From Methylovirgula sp963708155 (lineage in GTDB: Bacteria; Pseudomonadota; Alphaproteobacteria; Rhizobiales; Beijerinckiaceae), in assembly GCA_963708155.1 (NCBI GenBank), contig OY970183.1, positions 2,604,001 to 2,668,000 of the forward strand: a stretch of DNA of 64,000 nt, given 5' to 3'. This document shows positions 26,234 through 35,442 of this stretch, one piece after another. Position 1 is the stretch's first letter, and each line of letters opens with the position of its first letter. The notes under the pieces are model-generated. The model saw nothing but the letters and a program-made list of their open reading frames with translations. It searched no databases and was not told where the DNA came from. The position numbers were made by a program, and so were the translations under genes.

Positions 26234-28432
26234 TTATTGCGGCTGCGGCGCATTCTCGCGGTTCCCCGCGATGGTGCGCGCCACAGTATCGATGCCGGCC
26301 AGAACGTCGGCCGAGCGATGCGACAGCGCCGCGGGATGGCGCGGCGGCGTCGGGCCGGAATTGTTTGCGGTCGCCGCCGGGGCCCTTTGCGCCACAGCGG
26401 GCGGCGGGCCGCCCGGCAGCGGTTTGAGCTCTACGCCCTGATGAGCATAGGACATGATGATATGCCAGGTCATTGCCGGCAGCGAGCCGCCAGTCATGTT
26501 GTTGGTGGGCGTATCGTCATCGTTGCCGAACCAGATCGTGCCGACGAAATTGCCGGAATATCCATTGAACCAGGCATCCTTGAAGCCGTTCGTCGTCCCG
26601 GTTTTGCCAGCGATATCGATATTGTCCAGCTTGGCCCGCTGCGCGGTGCCGTCCTGTACGACATTGCGCATCATCGTCACCATGTCGATGATCTTGGCCT
26701 TGTCGAACATTTGCTTGGGCGGCGGATTATCGCGGTCGTGGCTGTAGATGAGATCACCTTTGCTGTTATAGATTTCGACGGCCGCGTAGGGCGTCACCCT
26801 TTTGCCGCCGTTGGCGAAGGTCGCGTAGGCGCCGCACATTTCGATCACGTTGACATCGTCGGCGCCGATCGGCAGCGAGACTGTATCGGGCAGCGGCGTA
26901 TAAATTCCCATCTTGCGCGCTGTCTCGATGATCTTCGCGCGACCGCGCTTGGCTTCCTCGTAGACATTGTTGTGCCCCGGAATGGAATCCGCCGCGCCGA
27001 TGGCGATCGACAGCCGCACCGCCACGGTGTTGAGCGAATGCGTCAGCGCGGTGATAAGCGGGACTCTGCCGTAATATTTGTTACCGAAATTATGCGGGCA
27101 CCAATTGCCGATGCAGACCGGCTCGTCGACCACGATCGTGTCCGGCTTGAATTTGCCCGTGAGCAAGGCGGTCAGATAGACAACCGGCTTGAATGACGAG
27201 CCGGGCTGGCGCATGGCATCCGTGGCCCGATTGAACTGGCTCTCTCCATAATCCGGACCGCCGACTATGGTCCGCACCGCGCCAGTGGAAGGGTCGAGGA
27301 TGACCATCGCGGCATCTTTGACGTGATAGCTCGGACCGTACTCGCGAAGCTGGTCGGCGATCGTGTCGTCGGCGTATTTCTGCAGATTGGAATCGAGCGC
27401 CGTGCGTACCGTCAGGACACGATTATTGCCGAGCTTGCCGGCGTCGGCGAGCTGGCGCACCTCGTTGTACGCCCAGTCCATATACCAGTCGGGCGAATAG
27501 GTCTGGCCGCGCGGCACCGGGGTCGCCGGATTGCGCACCGCCGCATAGATCTGGCCTTCCGTCAGATAGCCGGCATCGACCAGATTGTTGAGCACTTCGT
27601 TGGCGCGGGCGCGCGCCGCGGGCAGGTTGATGTGCGGGGCATATTTGGTCGGCGCCTTGAAGAGCCCCGCGAGCATCGCCGCTTCCGCCAAGCTTACGTC
27701 GCGCACCGACTTGCCGAAATAGAATTCCGAGGCGGCCTGAATCCCGAACGTGCCGCCGCCCATATAGACGCGATCGAGGTAGAGCTGAAGGATCTGGCGC
27801 TTGGTCAGATGGCCTTCGAGCCAGAGCGCGAGATAGGCTTCCTTGACCTTGCGGGTGAGCGTGCGCTCGTTGGACAGGAAGATGTTCTTGGCAAGCTGCT
27901 GGGTCAGCGAGGAGCCGCCCTGGACGACGCCGTTCGCCTTGGCGTCGACCATGAGGGCGCGGAACACGCCGACGAAATCGATGCCGATATGTTCGAAAAA
28001 CCGCCGGTCTTCTGTGGCGATGACCGCGTCGATCAGATATTTAGGCATCTGCTCGATGGGTACGGAATCGTCATGCTTGATGCCGCGCCGGCCGACCACC
28101 TGCCCATAGCTATCGAGGAAGGTGACGGCGAGGTCTTCCTTCTTCAGCCAGTCGGCGCCCGAAGTGTCCTCGAAGGCGGGAATGGCGAAGAAGAGAGCGA
28201 CGATCCCGATCCCGAGGGCGATGTTCGAGCCCTCGCAGGCCATTTCGACCAGCAGCCGGCGCCAGCCCGATACGTGCAGCCGGTCCATGACGGTGATGAA
28301 TGCGGAATAGGCGTTGCGCGACCTCTCGCCGGATTCGAACAGCGAGGAATTGAAAAAGGCGTCGAGCTCAAGGAAGGCGCGGGAGACCCTCTTGTAAAAG
28401 CTCGATGAGCGCAGCCGGTCGAACAGGTTCAT
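26234..28432 (-). CDS. mrcA: penicillin-binding protein 1A (transglycosylase/transpeptidase)
   Basis: 732 residues, bifunctional class A PBP that polymerises and cross-links peptidoglycan. After a short cytoplasmic part and one TM helix (NIALGIGIVALFFAIPAF), the GT51 domain shows ATEDRRFFEHIGIDF and GGSSLTQQLAKN. The transpeptidase domain shows the Ser nucleophile in GSSFKP (SxxK), SLN and KTGTTNGFKDAW. A Pro/Ala-rich tail ends the protein. The ATG at 28432 is preferred over the frame start at 28495, because the preceding part is not homologous. Confidence 0.95.
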   Translation of the reverse strand: MNLFDRLRSSSFYKRVSRAFLELDAFFNSSLFESGERSRNAYSAFITVMDRLHVSGWRRLLVEMACEGSNIALGIGIVALFFAIPAFEDTSGADWLKKEDLAVTFLDSYGQVVGRRGIKHDDSVPIEQMPKYLIDAVIATEDRRFFEHIGIDFVGVFRALMVDAKANGVVQGGSSLTQQLAKNIFLSNERTLTRKVKEAYLALWLEGHLTKRQILQLYLDRVYMGGGTFGIQAASEFYFGKSVRDVSLAEAAMLAGLFKAPTKYAPHINLPAARARANEVLNNLVDAGYLTEGQIYAAVRNPATPVPRGQTYSPDWYMDWAYNEVRQLADAGKLGNNRVLTVRTALDSNLQKYADDTIADQLREYGPSYHVKDAAMVILDPSTGAVRTIVGGPDYGESQFNRATDAMRQPGSSFKPVVYLTALLTGKFKPDTIVVDEPVCIGNWCPHNFGNKYYGRVPLITALTHSLNTVAVRLSIAIGAADSIPGHNNVYEEAKRGRAKIIETARKMGIYTPLPDTVSLPIGADDVNVIEMCGAYATFANGGKRVTPYAAVEIYNSKGDLIYSHDRDNPPPKQMFDKAKIIDMVTMMRNVVQDGTAQRAKLDNIDIAGKTGTTNGFKDAWFNGYSGNFVGTIWFGNDDDTPTNNMTGGSLPAMTWHIIMSYAHQGVELKPLPGGPPPAVAQRAPAATANNSGPTPPRHPAALSHRSADVLAGIDTVARTIAGNRENAPQPQ

Positions 28433-28527
28433 ACCGCTTTGGCCTTCGTGCGAATTCTGACCGCAATAGTTGCAATTTTCGGCGCCGTCCAGCAATCGTA
28501 TGAGGCGCCCCAGCAGAGGCTTTGATC

Positions 28528-29094
28528 ATGGATCATGAACCACGCCGTCGCGGCAACAGCATGGCGGAGACCGCCTATTGGGACGAGAAACCGCTGGAGG
28601 CGCTCACCACGGCGGAATGGGAGAGCCTGTGCGACGGCTGCGGGCGCTGCTGCCTCGTCAAGCTCGAGGACGAAGACACCGGCCGCGTCTACTTCACCGA
28701 GATCGGCTGCCGCCTGCTCGACGCGGCGACGTGCCGCTGCTCCGACTATGCCAACCGCCGGCGGCGGGTTCGCGATTGCCTGAAACTCACGCCCGATCTC
28801 TCGGCCTCGCTCGGCTGGCTGCCGCCGACCTGCGCCTACCGGCTTCGGGCGGAGGGCAAGCGCCTGGCTTGGTGGCATCCGCTCGTCTCCGGCTCGCCGG
28901 AGACGGTGCACGAGGCGGGGATTTCGGTGCGCGGCCGCGTCAGCCTGACCGAGACCGACCTCAAAATCGACGATTACGCCGCGCATATCGTCAGTTGGCC
29001 GGGTCGATCGCCGCGCGGCGCGCGTGCGCGCCCGCCGGAGAGCACCGCGGCGAAGTCCGCTCGCGGGAAAGCCCCGGGCCGGTCGCAGATTTAA
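28528..29094 (+). CDS. YcgN/UPF0260 family cysteine-cluster protein
   Basis: 188 residues with the Cys-rich CDGCGRCC motif followed by further cysteines (FTEIGCRLL, ATCRCSDY and DCLKL). The spacing suggests a bound Fe-S cluster or Zn, as in the CxxCxxCC (PF03692) family. Function is unknown. The C-terminal 25 residues are Arg/Pro/Ala-rich and probably disordered. A TTG at 28522 is in frame, but the ATG at 28528 is chosen. It diverges from PBP1A. Confidence 0.87.
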   Translation: MDHEPRRRGNSMAETAYWDEKPLEALTTAEWESLCDGCGRCCLVKLEDEDTGRVYFTEIGCRLLDAATCRCSDYANRRRRVRDCLKLTPDLSASLGWLPPTCAYRLRAEGKRLAWWHPLVSGSPETVHEAGISVRGRVSLTETDLKIDDYAAHIVSWPGRSPRGARARPPESTAAKSARGKAPGRSQI

Positions 29095-29337
29095 GAATCC
29101 CGATAGTTCTTTATTCACTAAAATATTCGCTTCGACGTCCGTTGGCGCAAAAGCCTGGCGGCGGCACGTATGAGGCTTTTTGCGCAAGGGTTTGATTTAA
29201 AACGTAAATTATACGAATTGCCATAGCTTCGCCCGGTCGCCGGCGTGGATCCTCCATAACTCAACTATTTACTAACGGAAGTTTTTACCAATCGTCACTT
29301 ACGTAAGCGGACGGTTTGTTTTCAGGGACTTCCGCCC

Positions 29338-31035
29338 GTGACCAAACATTTCGATATGAACCCGATTCTGCGGGCCGGCCGCACACTCGCCGGCGCTTTC
29401 ATCTGGCATGTGCGGGGGCACTTGCCGCGTTTCACCGCCGACCGGCGCGGCAATGTGGCGATGATTTTCGCCTTATGCTCCATCCCGATCATGTTCGCTG
29501 TCGGCGCGGCGATTGATTATACCTCGGCCACGCGACGCAAGGCCAAGCTCGACGCGATCGCCGACACGGTCGCGCTTTCCACGGTCACGCTGTCGGGGAA
29601 TCCGCCAGCATATTCGCCCATACCGGGCGAGGGTTTGGATGCGCAAGATGCGCAGACTCGCGCGCAACAAATGTTCAATTCGCTTGCCAGCGCCGTGTCT
29701 GGCGTGACCAACTTCAAGGGAACCGTGACGGTCACTGACGGGACCACATCGTCGCAGCCGCCGCGTACGACGACCGTCAAATATACCGCGAACTCGACCG
29801 ATGCCTTCGGCGGCATCATCGGCATGAACACGATTCCGGTCGGCAATGGAGCCGGCACCGTGGCGCAGGTCTCCATTGCGCCGAATATCAATTTTTACAT
29901 TCTGGCGGATTCATCGCCGTCGATGGGCATTCCGGCGACGTCTGCCGGTATCAGTTCTATGTACACCGCCACATCGAGCGGCAGCGGTACGGGGGGCGAT
30001 AACGAGGGTGGCTGTGCTTTCGCTTGCCATGAGCAGGATTATTCGAAGTGGGTCTTGCCGGGAAATTCGTCGTGTATTGGAGTCAATTCCAACACAGCCT
30101 CCGTTACAACGGGAAGTGGGAAGAATAAAAAGACCACGACGTTTACCTATTACACAAACGGGACAACCAGTAAGCCCGGTATGGTCGACGATTACACCTA
30201 TGCGGAATGCGTGCTGGGCCTGACGCTTCGGATCGACAATCTGCGTGCCGCCATCCAGCAGCTTGGCCCCTATGCGACAAATATGAGCCAAGGGAGCGGA
30301 AATACGACAGGCAACGGCGCCGTGTACCAAATGTCGGTTGCGACATTCGACACCGATTGGACGACATCCCCGTGCACATCCGGAAATTCACCGCTCCATT
30401 TCATTTCGGGTGGATCTTCGATGACGCCACAGAGCATGTCTACCGCCTCGACGGCCGCGGCAAACATCCAGATGCTGCAGATGTTCAATAATGGCGGCCT
30501 TTCGGGCGTAAATCAGACGTCTTCAACAAATTCAAGTCAATACCAGACGACGTGCAGCAACAACGACGGCAGCACCGCTCTCGATGCGGCTATGCAGAAA
30601 ATTAAGACGCTCATGCCGACGCCGGGCAACGGAACGAATATAGCAGGAGACACGCCGCAAGAGGTTTTGATGCTCATTACCGACGGCGTCAATGACGTGC
30701 AGGTGAGCGGTGGCGGCCGCACTATTTCAGTGATCAATACGGCAAATTGCACTGCTATCAAGCAGAAAGCGAGCGCTGCTGGTCTGCCGATTCAGATCGC
30801 GGTGCTATACTTGAATTACTCGCCGTTACCCAGCAACAGCTTCTACACTAGTAACGTCCAGCCGATAGACAACAACACCACTCCGACGCCAAATCCCAAT
30901 ATCGCAACCGCGTTGCAATCCTGCGCTTCGACTCCGTCCCTCTATACCGAAGTTTCAACGGACCAGGACATCAGTGCAGCGCTGCAGGCACTTTTCACAA
31001 CGGCGGCGAACCAGGCGGCTCATCTAACGCAATAA
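29338..31035 (+). CDS. TadG-like pilus assembly protein with VWA-like domain
   Basis: 565 residues. An N-terminal basic region and one TM helix (GNVAMIFALCSIPIMFAVGA) are typical of TadE/F/G proteins. The periplasmic part is a von Willebrand A-like domain with the MIDAS start DSSPSMG and a second acidic strand MLITDGVNDVQ. The region between (about 220-420) is rich in Ser, Thr, Gly and Asn and carries Cys pairs (GGCAFACHEQD). TadG acts in Flp/Tad pilus or surface adhesion systems. The GTG start at 29338 is followed by an in-frame ATG at codon 7. The gene is less GC-rich than its neighbours. Confidence 0.83.
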   Translation: MTKHFDMNPILRAGRTLAGAFIWHVRGHLPRFTADRRGNVAMIFALCSIPIMFAVGAAIDYTSATRRKAKLDAIADTVALSTVTLSGNPPAYSPIPGEGLDAQDAQTRAQQMFNSLASAVSGVTNFKGTVTVTDGTTSSQPPRTTTVKYTANSTDAFGGIIGMNTIPVGNGAGTVAQVSIAPNINFYILADSSPSMGIPATSAGISSMYTATSSGSGTGGDNEGGCAFACHEQDYSKWVLPGNSSCIGVNSNTASVTTGSGKNKKTTTFTYYTNGTTSKPGMVDDYTYAECVLGLTLRIDNLRAAIQQLGPYATNMSQGSGNTTGNGAVYQMSVATFDTDWTTSPCTSGNSPLHFISGGSSMTPQSMSTASTAAANIQMLQMFNNGGLSGVNQTSSTNSSQYQTTCSNNDGSTALDAAMQKIKTLMPTPGNGTNIAGDTPQEVLMLITDGVNDVQVSGGGRTISVINTANCTAIKQKASAAGLPIQIAVLYLNYSPLPSNSFYTSNVQPIDNNTTPTPNPNIATALQSCASTPSLYTEVSTDQDISAALQALFTTAANQAAHLTQ

Positions 31036-31049
31036 ATGGCAGCTGATCC

Positions 31050-31090
31050 AAAACGCCTAGGCCGGGCTCGTCCCGGCCATTCGCGTTTTT
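31050..31090 (+). terminator. Rho-independent terminator after the tadG-like gene
   Basis: Two nested stems: AAAACGC (31050-31056) with GCGTTTT (31083-31089), enclosing GGCCGGG-CTCGT-CCCGGCC. It is followed by a T-rich tract. The bases from here to 31315 contain nothing recognisable. Confidence 0.78.
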
Positions 31091-31315
31091 AATTTTATCG
31101 CTTTGGCGATTTTGCAGCGTTCGGACGGCTTCGCAGTCAAAGTTTGAAAGCTATTTTACAAAAGTCCCACGCGCAGGCAGCACGAGACCCGACGCGTTTG
31201 AGCGCTTTCCGGGCTGGAGATCTTAGCTTCGTCGACTATCCCGCATTCTCACGGCACTCCATCGCAGCAGCGTGCGAGGTTCGGTGCTGTAAACCGCGCT
31301 GTCCGAAAATGGGCG

Positions 31316-31882
31316 TCAGCTGCAGCAGGGGATATTCGTGCCTGTCCGGGGGTACAAATAAATCGAGTCGGAGAGCGTCATCGGTTTAATGATCTGATAG
31401 CCGAGGACCGGTGTGTAGCCGTAGGTCACCTGTCCGTAGATAACAGAGATATTGTTCCCCTTCAGCGTGGTTGGAAGCGTGAAAGGAGAACCTGAGGCCA
31501 AAGCATTGTTGTTGTTTGGCCAGGATTGGCTCCAGGTGACCGTCGCATTGCCGTTCGAATCGGTCGTGATTTCCGATACTGTCACGGTCAGAGTGGTCGA
31601 CGAGTAAGGCGCTATAACTTGCGCCGCTGCCGCCAGATCCGTCTGGATCGTGGTCGCCGGCACTTTTCCTGTAGCAACGGTCTCTCTGGTAACGAGATCG
31701 GTGATCGTGCGCGCCGTGATCGTCACCCGGTGGCTGACCGAAACGGCCTGGCCAACCTCCGTCACGCCGACGAAGACGAACAGCATGACGGGCAGGGTCA
31801 ATGCGAACTCGACCGCTGCAATCCCTTTCTCATGGGATATGAAGCGTGTCAGGTTGTAGTATGGCAGCTGCAAATGCGTCAT
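31316..31882 (-). CDS. TadE-family pseudopilin-like protein
   Basis: 188 residues. The N-terminal TadE motif GIAAVEFALTLPVMLFVFVG sits in a single TM helix, and the rest is a Thr/Ser/Asn-rich extracytoplasmic domain ending in GTNIPCCS. TadE-type minor pilins are processed by a prepilin peptidase and take part in Flp pilus assembly. The start (ATG 31882) overlaps the stop of the upstream TadE gene by four bases (ATGA), so the two are translationally coupled. The frame is open upstream but that part is not homologous. Confidence 0.83.
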   Translation of the reverse strand: MTHLQLPYYNLTRFISHEKGIAAVEFALTLPVMLFVFVGVTEVGQAVSVSHRVTITARTITDLVTRETVATGKVPATTIQTDLAAAAQVIAPYSSTTLTVTVSEITTDSNGNATVTWSQSWPNNNNALASGSPFTLPTTLKGNNISVIYGQVTYGYTPVLGYQIIKPMTLSDSIYLYPRTGTNIPCCS

Positions 31883-32460
31883 TGTTGACCAGGCTCGTTT
31901 TTGAAAACCGAAGTGCCGATCAACAAGCGCTTGCCATTCGTGAGATTGGCAAGATTGAAACCCATAATGTTTCCGAACACGGGCCATTCGTACATGACCT
32001 GGAGGATTACAGTGTCCGGGGTCAAACCATGCTGGCCGGTGCTATAGCTCCATTGGTTCTGTTGAAGCGTGGCGTAGCTGGGCGCTGATGTGTTCACGCC
32101 ACTGAACGAACTTGCAGTCTGCATGTTGACCATCAGGTTCGAGCAGTTGAAGAGCGCCGGCAAAAAGCTGCAAACTTTCTGGGTGAACTGTGCTTGCGTC
32201 AGATAACCGGTTTGCCCGGAGGTACTTGAGACTTGGCCTGTCATAACGAGACGGCCGGCCTCGTCAGTTGCATTGTCCAGTTCCTGTTCCGCCATCAGAG
32301 CGATCGCGGCTTGCAGCGCCGCAAAGATGATGGCGAAGAGCGGCAGCGAGACAAGCGCGAATTCGACAGCGCTCGCGGCGCGGTTGTCGCGCGCGAACCG
32401 TACCGGCAATTTCAGCCAGCGAAGGCGCGATCGCGCGCTTTTCTCGGGATGAGATGACAT
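31879..32460 (-). CDS. TadE-family pseudopilin-like protein (second copy)
   Basis: 193 residues with the same layout as its partner: a basic N-terminus, the motif ASAVEFALVSLPLFAII in a single TM helix, then a Ser/Gln-rich domain with a Cys pair (KVCSFLPALFNCS). First gene of a two-gene unit. The two TadE proteins are diverged from each other, so they may form a heteromer. No tadA, tadB, tadC, cpaB or rcpA gene is in the window, so the secretion ATPase and base must be encoded elsewhere. Confidence 0.83.
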   Translation of the reverse strand: MSSHPEKSARSRLRWLKLPVRFARDNRAASAVEFALVSLPLFAIIFAALQAAIALMAEQELDNATDEAGRLVMTGQVSSTSGQTGYLTQAQFTQKVCSFLPALFNCSNLMVNMQTASSFSGVNTSAPSYATLQQNQWSYSTGQHGLTPDTVILQVMYEWPVFGNIMGFNLANLTNGKRLLIGTSVFKNEPGQQ

Positions 32461-32728
32461 CGCCAGAATCCGTCAGCGTCGTACAGGATATTGTTTCTCC
32501 TGACGGAAAGTATCGGACGGAGATTGCCCAATGGTTACGTAGATGCCGGGTTAGAGGTAAACGAACCGTTACGGAGGCGTATTTTCCTCGCGGACAAAAG
32601 GTTATCCGCTATTGCCGCACGGCGCTGGCAGGGGGGCAGGCTTGCAAAGTCAAAGCCCGAATGTATAGCTTCCGGCGAGCGCCAGATGTTCATCGCGCAT
32701 TCACCGCGTTGAAGCGAGTCTCGACCCG

Positions 32729-33133
32729 ATGCGGCACGCCGGCCCTGCACTCGCTGTTTTTCTGCTCGCCGGCGTCCCTGCGATGGCAGCGGGGAGCGCG
32801 CATTCCGTTGGTGCGGCGCATCTTCCCGGTACGCGGGTCGCCGCCGCAACTCATCCTCCACAATCAGAACATCGTCCGCCGCAGCCGGAACACGAATGCT
32901 ATTCGGCGGCTCAGACGCGGCGCGAGATCGCCGCGCATAAGCTCGCCGAGCCCTTCGGGCTGCTGATCGGCGCCGCGAACCGCTTTCAGGCCGAGGCGCT
33001 GGGCGTTAGGCTGTGCCGTCACAAAGAGCAATATATCTATGAAATTAGTCTCTTACGTGCCAGCGGGCGGGTAGTCCACGTATTCAGCAATGCCGTGACC
33101 GGACAGATTCTCAGCGTTAAGAACGCGAAGTGA
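32729..33133 (+). CDS. periplasmic PepSY-like protein upstream of FeuPQ (FeuN-like position)
   Basis: 134 residues with a signal peptide (MRHAGPALAVFLLAGVPAMAA), a His/Pro-rich spacer, and a C-terminal PepSY-like module: LCRHKEQYIYEISLLRASGR then SNAVTGQIL. It stands 53 bases upstream of a FeuP-like regulator on the same strand. In Sinorhizobium meliloti the small periplasmic FeuN restrains the FeuQ sensor (known). This protein has the same position and compartment, so it may play the same part, though it is longer. Homology to FeuN is not shown here. Confidence 0.65.
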   Translation: MRHAGPALAVFLLAGVPAMAAGSAHSVGAAHLPGTRVAAATHPPQSEHRPPQPEHECYSAAQTRREIAAHKLAEPFGLLIGAANRFQAEALGVRLCRHKEQYIYEISLLRASGRVVHVFSNAVTGQILSVKNAK

Positions 33134-33186
33134 ACATACATATGAATTAAATGCGCATCAATTGACCGGTGCCTAAGGAGTGGAAT

Positions 33187-33906
33187 TTGCGGCTTCTCGT
33201 TGTCGAGGATGACAAGGATCTCAATCGCCAGATCGCCACGGCGCTGGTGCAGGCCGGCTATGCGGTCGATCGCGCTTACGATGGCGAGGAGGGCTGGTTT
33301 CTCGGGGACACCGAGTCCTATGACGCCATCGTGCTCGATCTCGGATTGCCGAAGAAGGACGGCATCGCGGTGCTCAAGGACTGGCGGGCGGCGGGCCGGA
33401 CGACGCCGGTCCTGATTCTCACCGCGCGCGACCGCTGGAGCGACAAGGTCCAGGGCTTCGACGTCGGCGCCGACGATTACGTCGCCAAGCCCTTTCACAT
33501 CGAAGAGGTTCTGGCGCGCCTGCGAGCTTTGCTCCGGCGCGCGACCGGCCATGCCTCAAGCGAGCTGACCTGCGGGCCGGTGCGGCTCGATACGCGCTCG
33601 GGCCGCGTGCTGGTCGACGGCAATCAGATCAAGCTCACTTCGCACGAGTACCGGCTCCTGTCCTATCTGATGCATCATGCCGGCCGCGTCGTTTCGCGCA
33701 CCGAGCTGGTCGAGCACCTCTACGATCAGGACTTCGACCGGGATTCCAATACGATCGAGGTCTTCGTCGGGCGGCTGCGCAAGAAGCTCGGGATCGACAT
33801 TATCCAGACGATGCGCGGCCTCGGCTATGTCGTCGCGGCGCCGGAAAACGGACAGTCCCCCGGCAAGGCCGGCAAGCCGGACACGGGCGCTCCGAAGAAC
33901 TCCTGA
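33187..33906 (+). CDS. feuP: OmpR-family response regulator, FeuP-like
   Basis: 239 residues. Receiver domain: VVEDD acidic pocket, phosphoacceptor Asp in IVLDLGLP, LTARD and the Lys of YVAKPF. The C-terminal winged helix (KLTSHEYRLLSYLMHH to MRGLGYVV) is OmpR-type. The likely start is a TTG at 33187 with AAGGAG six bases upstream. An in-frame GTG at 33169 would place the ribosome site inside the gene. The kinase gene begins with TGATG overlap at 33906. FeuPQ in rhizobia controls cyclic glucan export and envelope functions. The symbol is inferred from sequence and context. Confidence 0.83.
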   Translation: MRLLVVEDDKDLNRQIATALVQAGYAVDRAYDGEEGWFLGDTESYDAIVLDLGLPKKDGIAVLKDWRAAGRTTPVLILTARDRWSDKVQGFDVGADDYVAKPFHIEEVLARLRALLRRATGHASSELTCGPVRLDTRSGRVLVDGNQIKLTSHEYRLLSYLMHHAGRVVSRTELVEHLYDQDFDRDSNTIEVFVGRLRKKLGIDIIQTMRGLGYVVAAPENGQSPGKAGKPDTGAPKNS

Positions 33907-35301
33907 TGCGTGTCAACCTCAATCCGCGAACCTGGTCGATCGCCACCCGGCTTTTCGTTTCGGCGGCGGTTCTCAGCTCGATCATTCTACTCATCGCCGG
34001 CATCGGACTTTCCGCGCTTTATCGCAAATCGGCCGAAACGCGGTTCGATGAGCGGCTCGGCTTCTATCTGCGGGCGCTCGTGGCCGACATCGCCTCGCCG
34101 AGCGAGGAGAGCCGCTCCCAGCCTTTCGAGCTTGGCGAGCCGCAATTCGAAATTCCGCTTTCCGGCTGGTATTGGCAGATCACCCGGCTCGACAGCACCG
34201 AGCCCAACATTCAAAGCTCGCGTTCGCTGTTTGCCGCGCGGCTGCCGCAGCTCGCGGCGACCGGCGTGCCCGCCGGAGTTGGCGGCGCACGCAGCGGCTA
34301 TGTCAAAGGGTCCGGACGACAAGCTCCTGCGCCTCGTCGAGCGCACCATCGATACGGGCGACGAGGGCATCTTTCTTGTCCAGGTCGCGGCGACTACCGC
34401 GCCGATGGAGGCCGAGGTCGCCGGTTTCGAGCTTGCTCTGATCGTCACTTTCACGTTGCTGGCGGCGGCGCTCGTCGGCTCGGCCGCGCTGCAAATGCGC
34501 TACAGCCTTGAGCCACTCTGGCGCTTGCGCGAGGGTGTCGCGGCCATCCGGCGCGGGCAGGGCGAAAGGATTGGCGGCGAATTTCCGCAGGACATCGCCC
34601 CTCTCGCCGGCGAGCTTAACCTGTTGCTCGATGCCAACCGCGAGGTGGTCGAGCGCGCCCGCACGCAGGTCGGCAACCTCGCCCATGCGCTTAAGACGCC
34701 GCTGAGTGTCATCATCAATGAAGCGGACACTGAAAACAGTTCGCTGTCCGACAAGGTGCGCGAGCAGGCGGCGATCATGCGCGACCAGGTGACTTATTAT
34801 CTCGATCGTGCCCGCGCCGCCGTGCGGGTCGGCGCCATCGGCAATATGGCGGAGGTCGAGCCGGTGACGGCGGGCCTCGTGCGCACCTTCGAGAAAATCT
34901 ACCGCGATCGCGGCATCGTCTTTTCCGCCAATGTCGCGCCGCAAATCCGCTTTCGTGGCGAGCGGCAGGATCTTGAGGAAATGATCGGCAACCTCGTCGA
35001 TAATGCCGGCAAATGGGCACGTCACCAGGTGACGATCGCCGCCGCGCCGATCCCCACTGCAAATATCGGCGGCAAGCAATTCTTCCGTGTCACAATCGAT
35101 GACGATGGCGTCGGTCTTGCGCCGGAATTGCGCGAAGCGGCGATGCGGCGCGGCCGGCGTCTTGACGAAACACGGCCGGGTTCAGGCCTCGGGCTTTCGA
35201 TCGTCGTCGATCTCGCGGCGCTCTATGGCGGCGCGCTGCGGCTCGACGCCAGCCCGGCGGGCGGCTTGCGCGCTGAGCTGGAATTGCCGGCCGCAGCTTG
35301 A
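33906..35301 (+). CDS. feuQ: sensor histidine kinase, FeuQ-like (one frameshift)
   Basis: 464 residues after correction. N-terminal TM (LFVSAAVLSSIILLIAGIGL), a periplasmic sensing domain, a second TM (ALIVTFTLLAAALVGSAAL), a HAMP-like linker, H-box VGNLAHALKTPLSVII and ATPase boxes IGNLVDNAGKW, DDDGVGL and GSGLGLSIV. The frame shifts near 34308-34315: GYVKG is read in one frame and PDDKLLRLVERTID in the next. Removing one base from AAAGGGTCCGG repairs it. It forms a gene pair with the FeuP-like regulator by a one-base overlap. Confidence 0.82.
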
Positions 35302-35442
35302 CTATATCCTAAGAGGGAAGCTGTAACTCCCTCATTTCCATAACGAAATATAAGCTTTCGCGGGCCACGCTTTCACGGCTTTGTCAGATGGAAATCACGG
35401 CCAAAATAGCGTAGTGAGCCTGCCGGAGGATTTGCAAGGAAT

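Noticed and set aside
29338..32460. Prophage or integrative element around the tad genes
   Set aside because: No integrase, tRNA, direct repeat or phage gene is visible. Only the lower GC sets it apart.
35313..35333. GAGGGA...TCCCTC hairpin after feuQ
   Set aside because: Six-base stem, long loop and no T run; too weak to be called a terminator.
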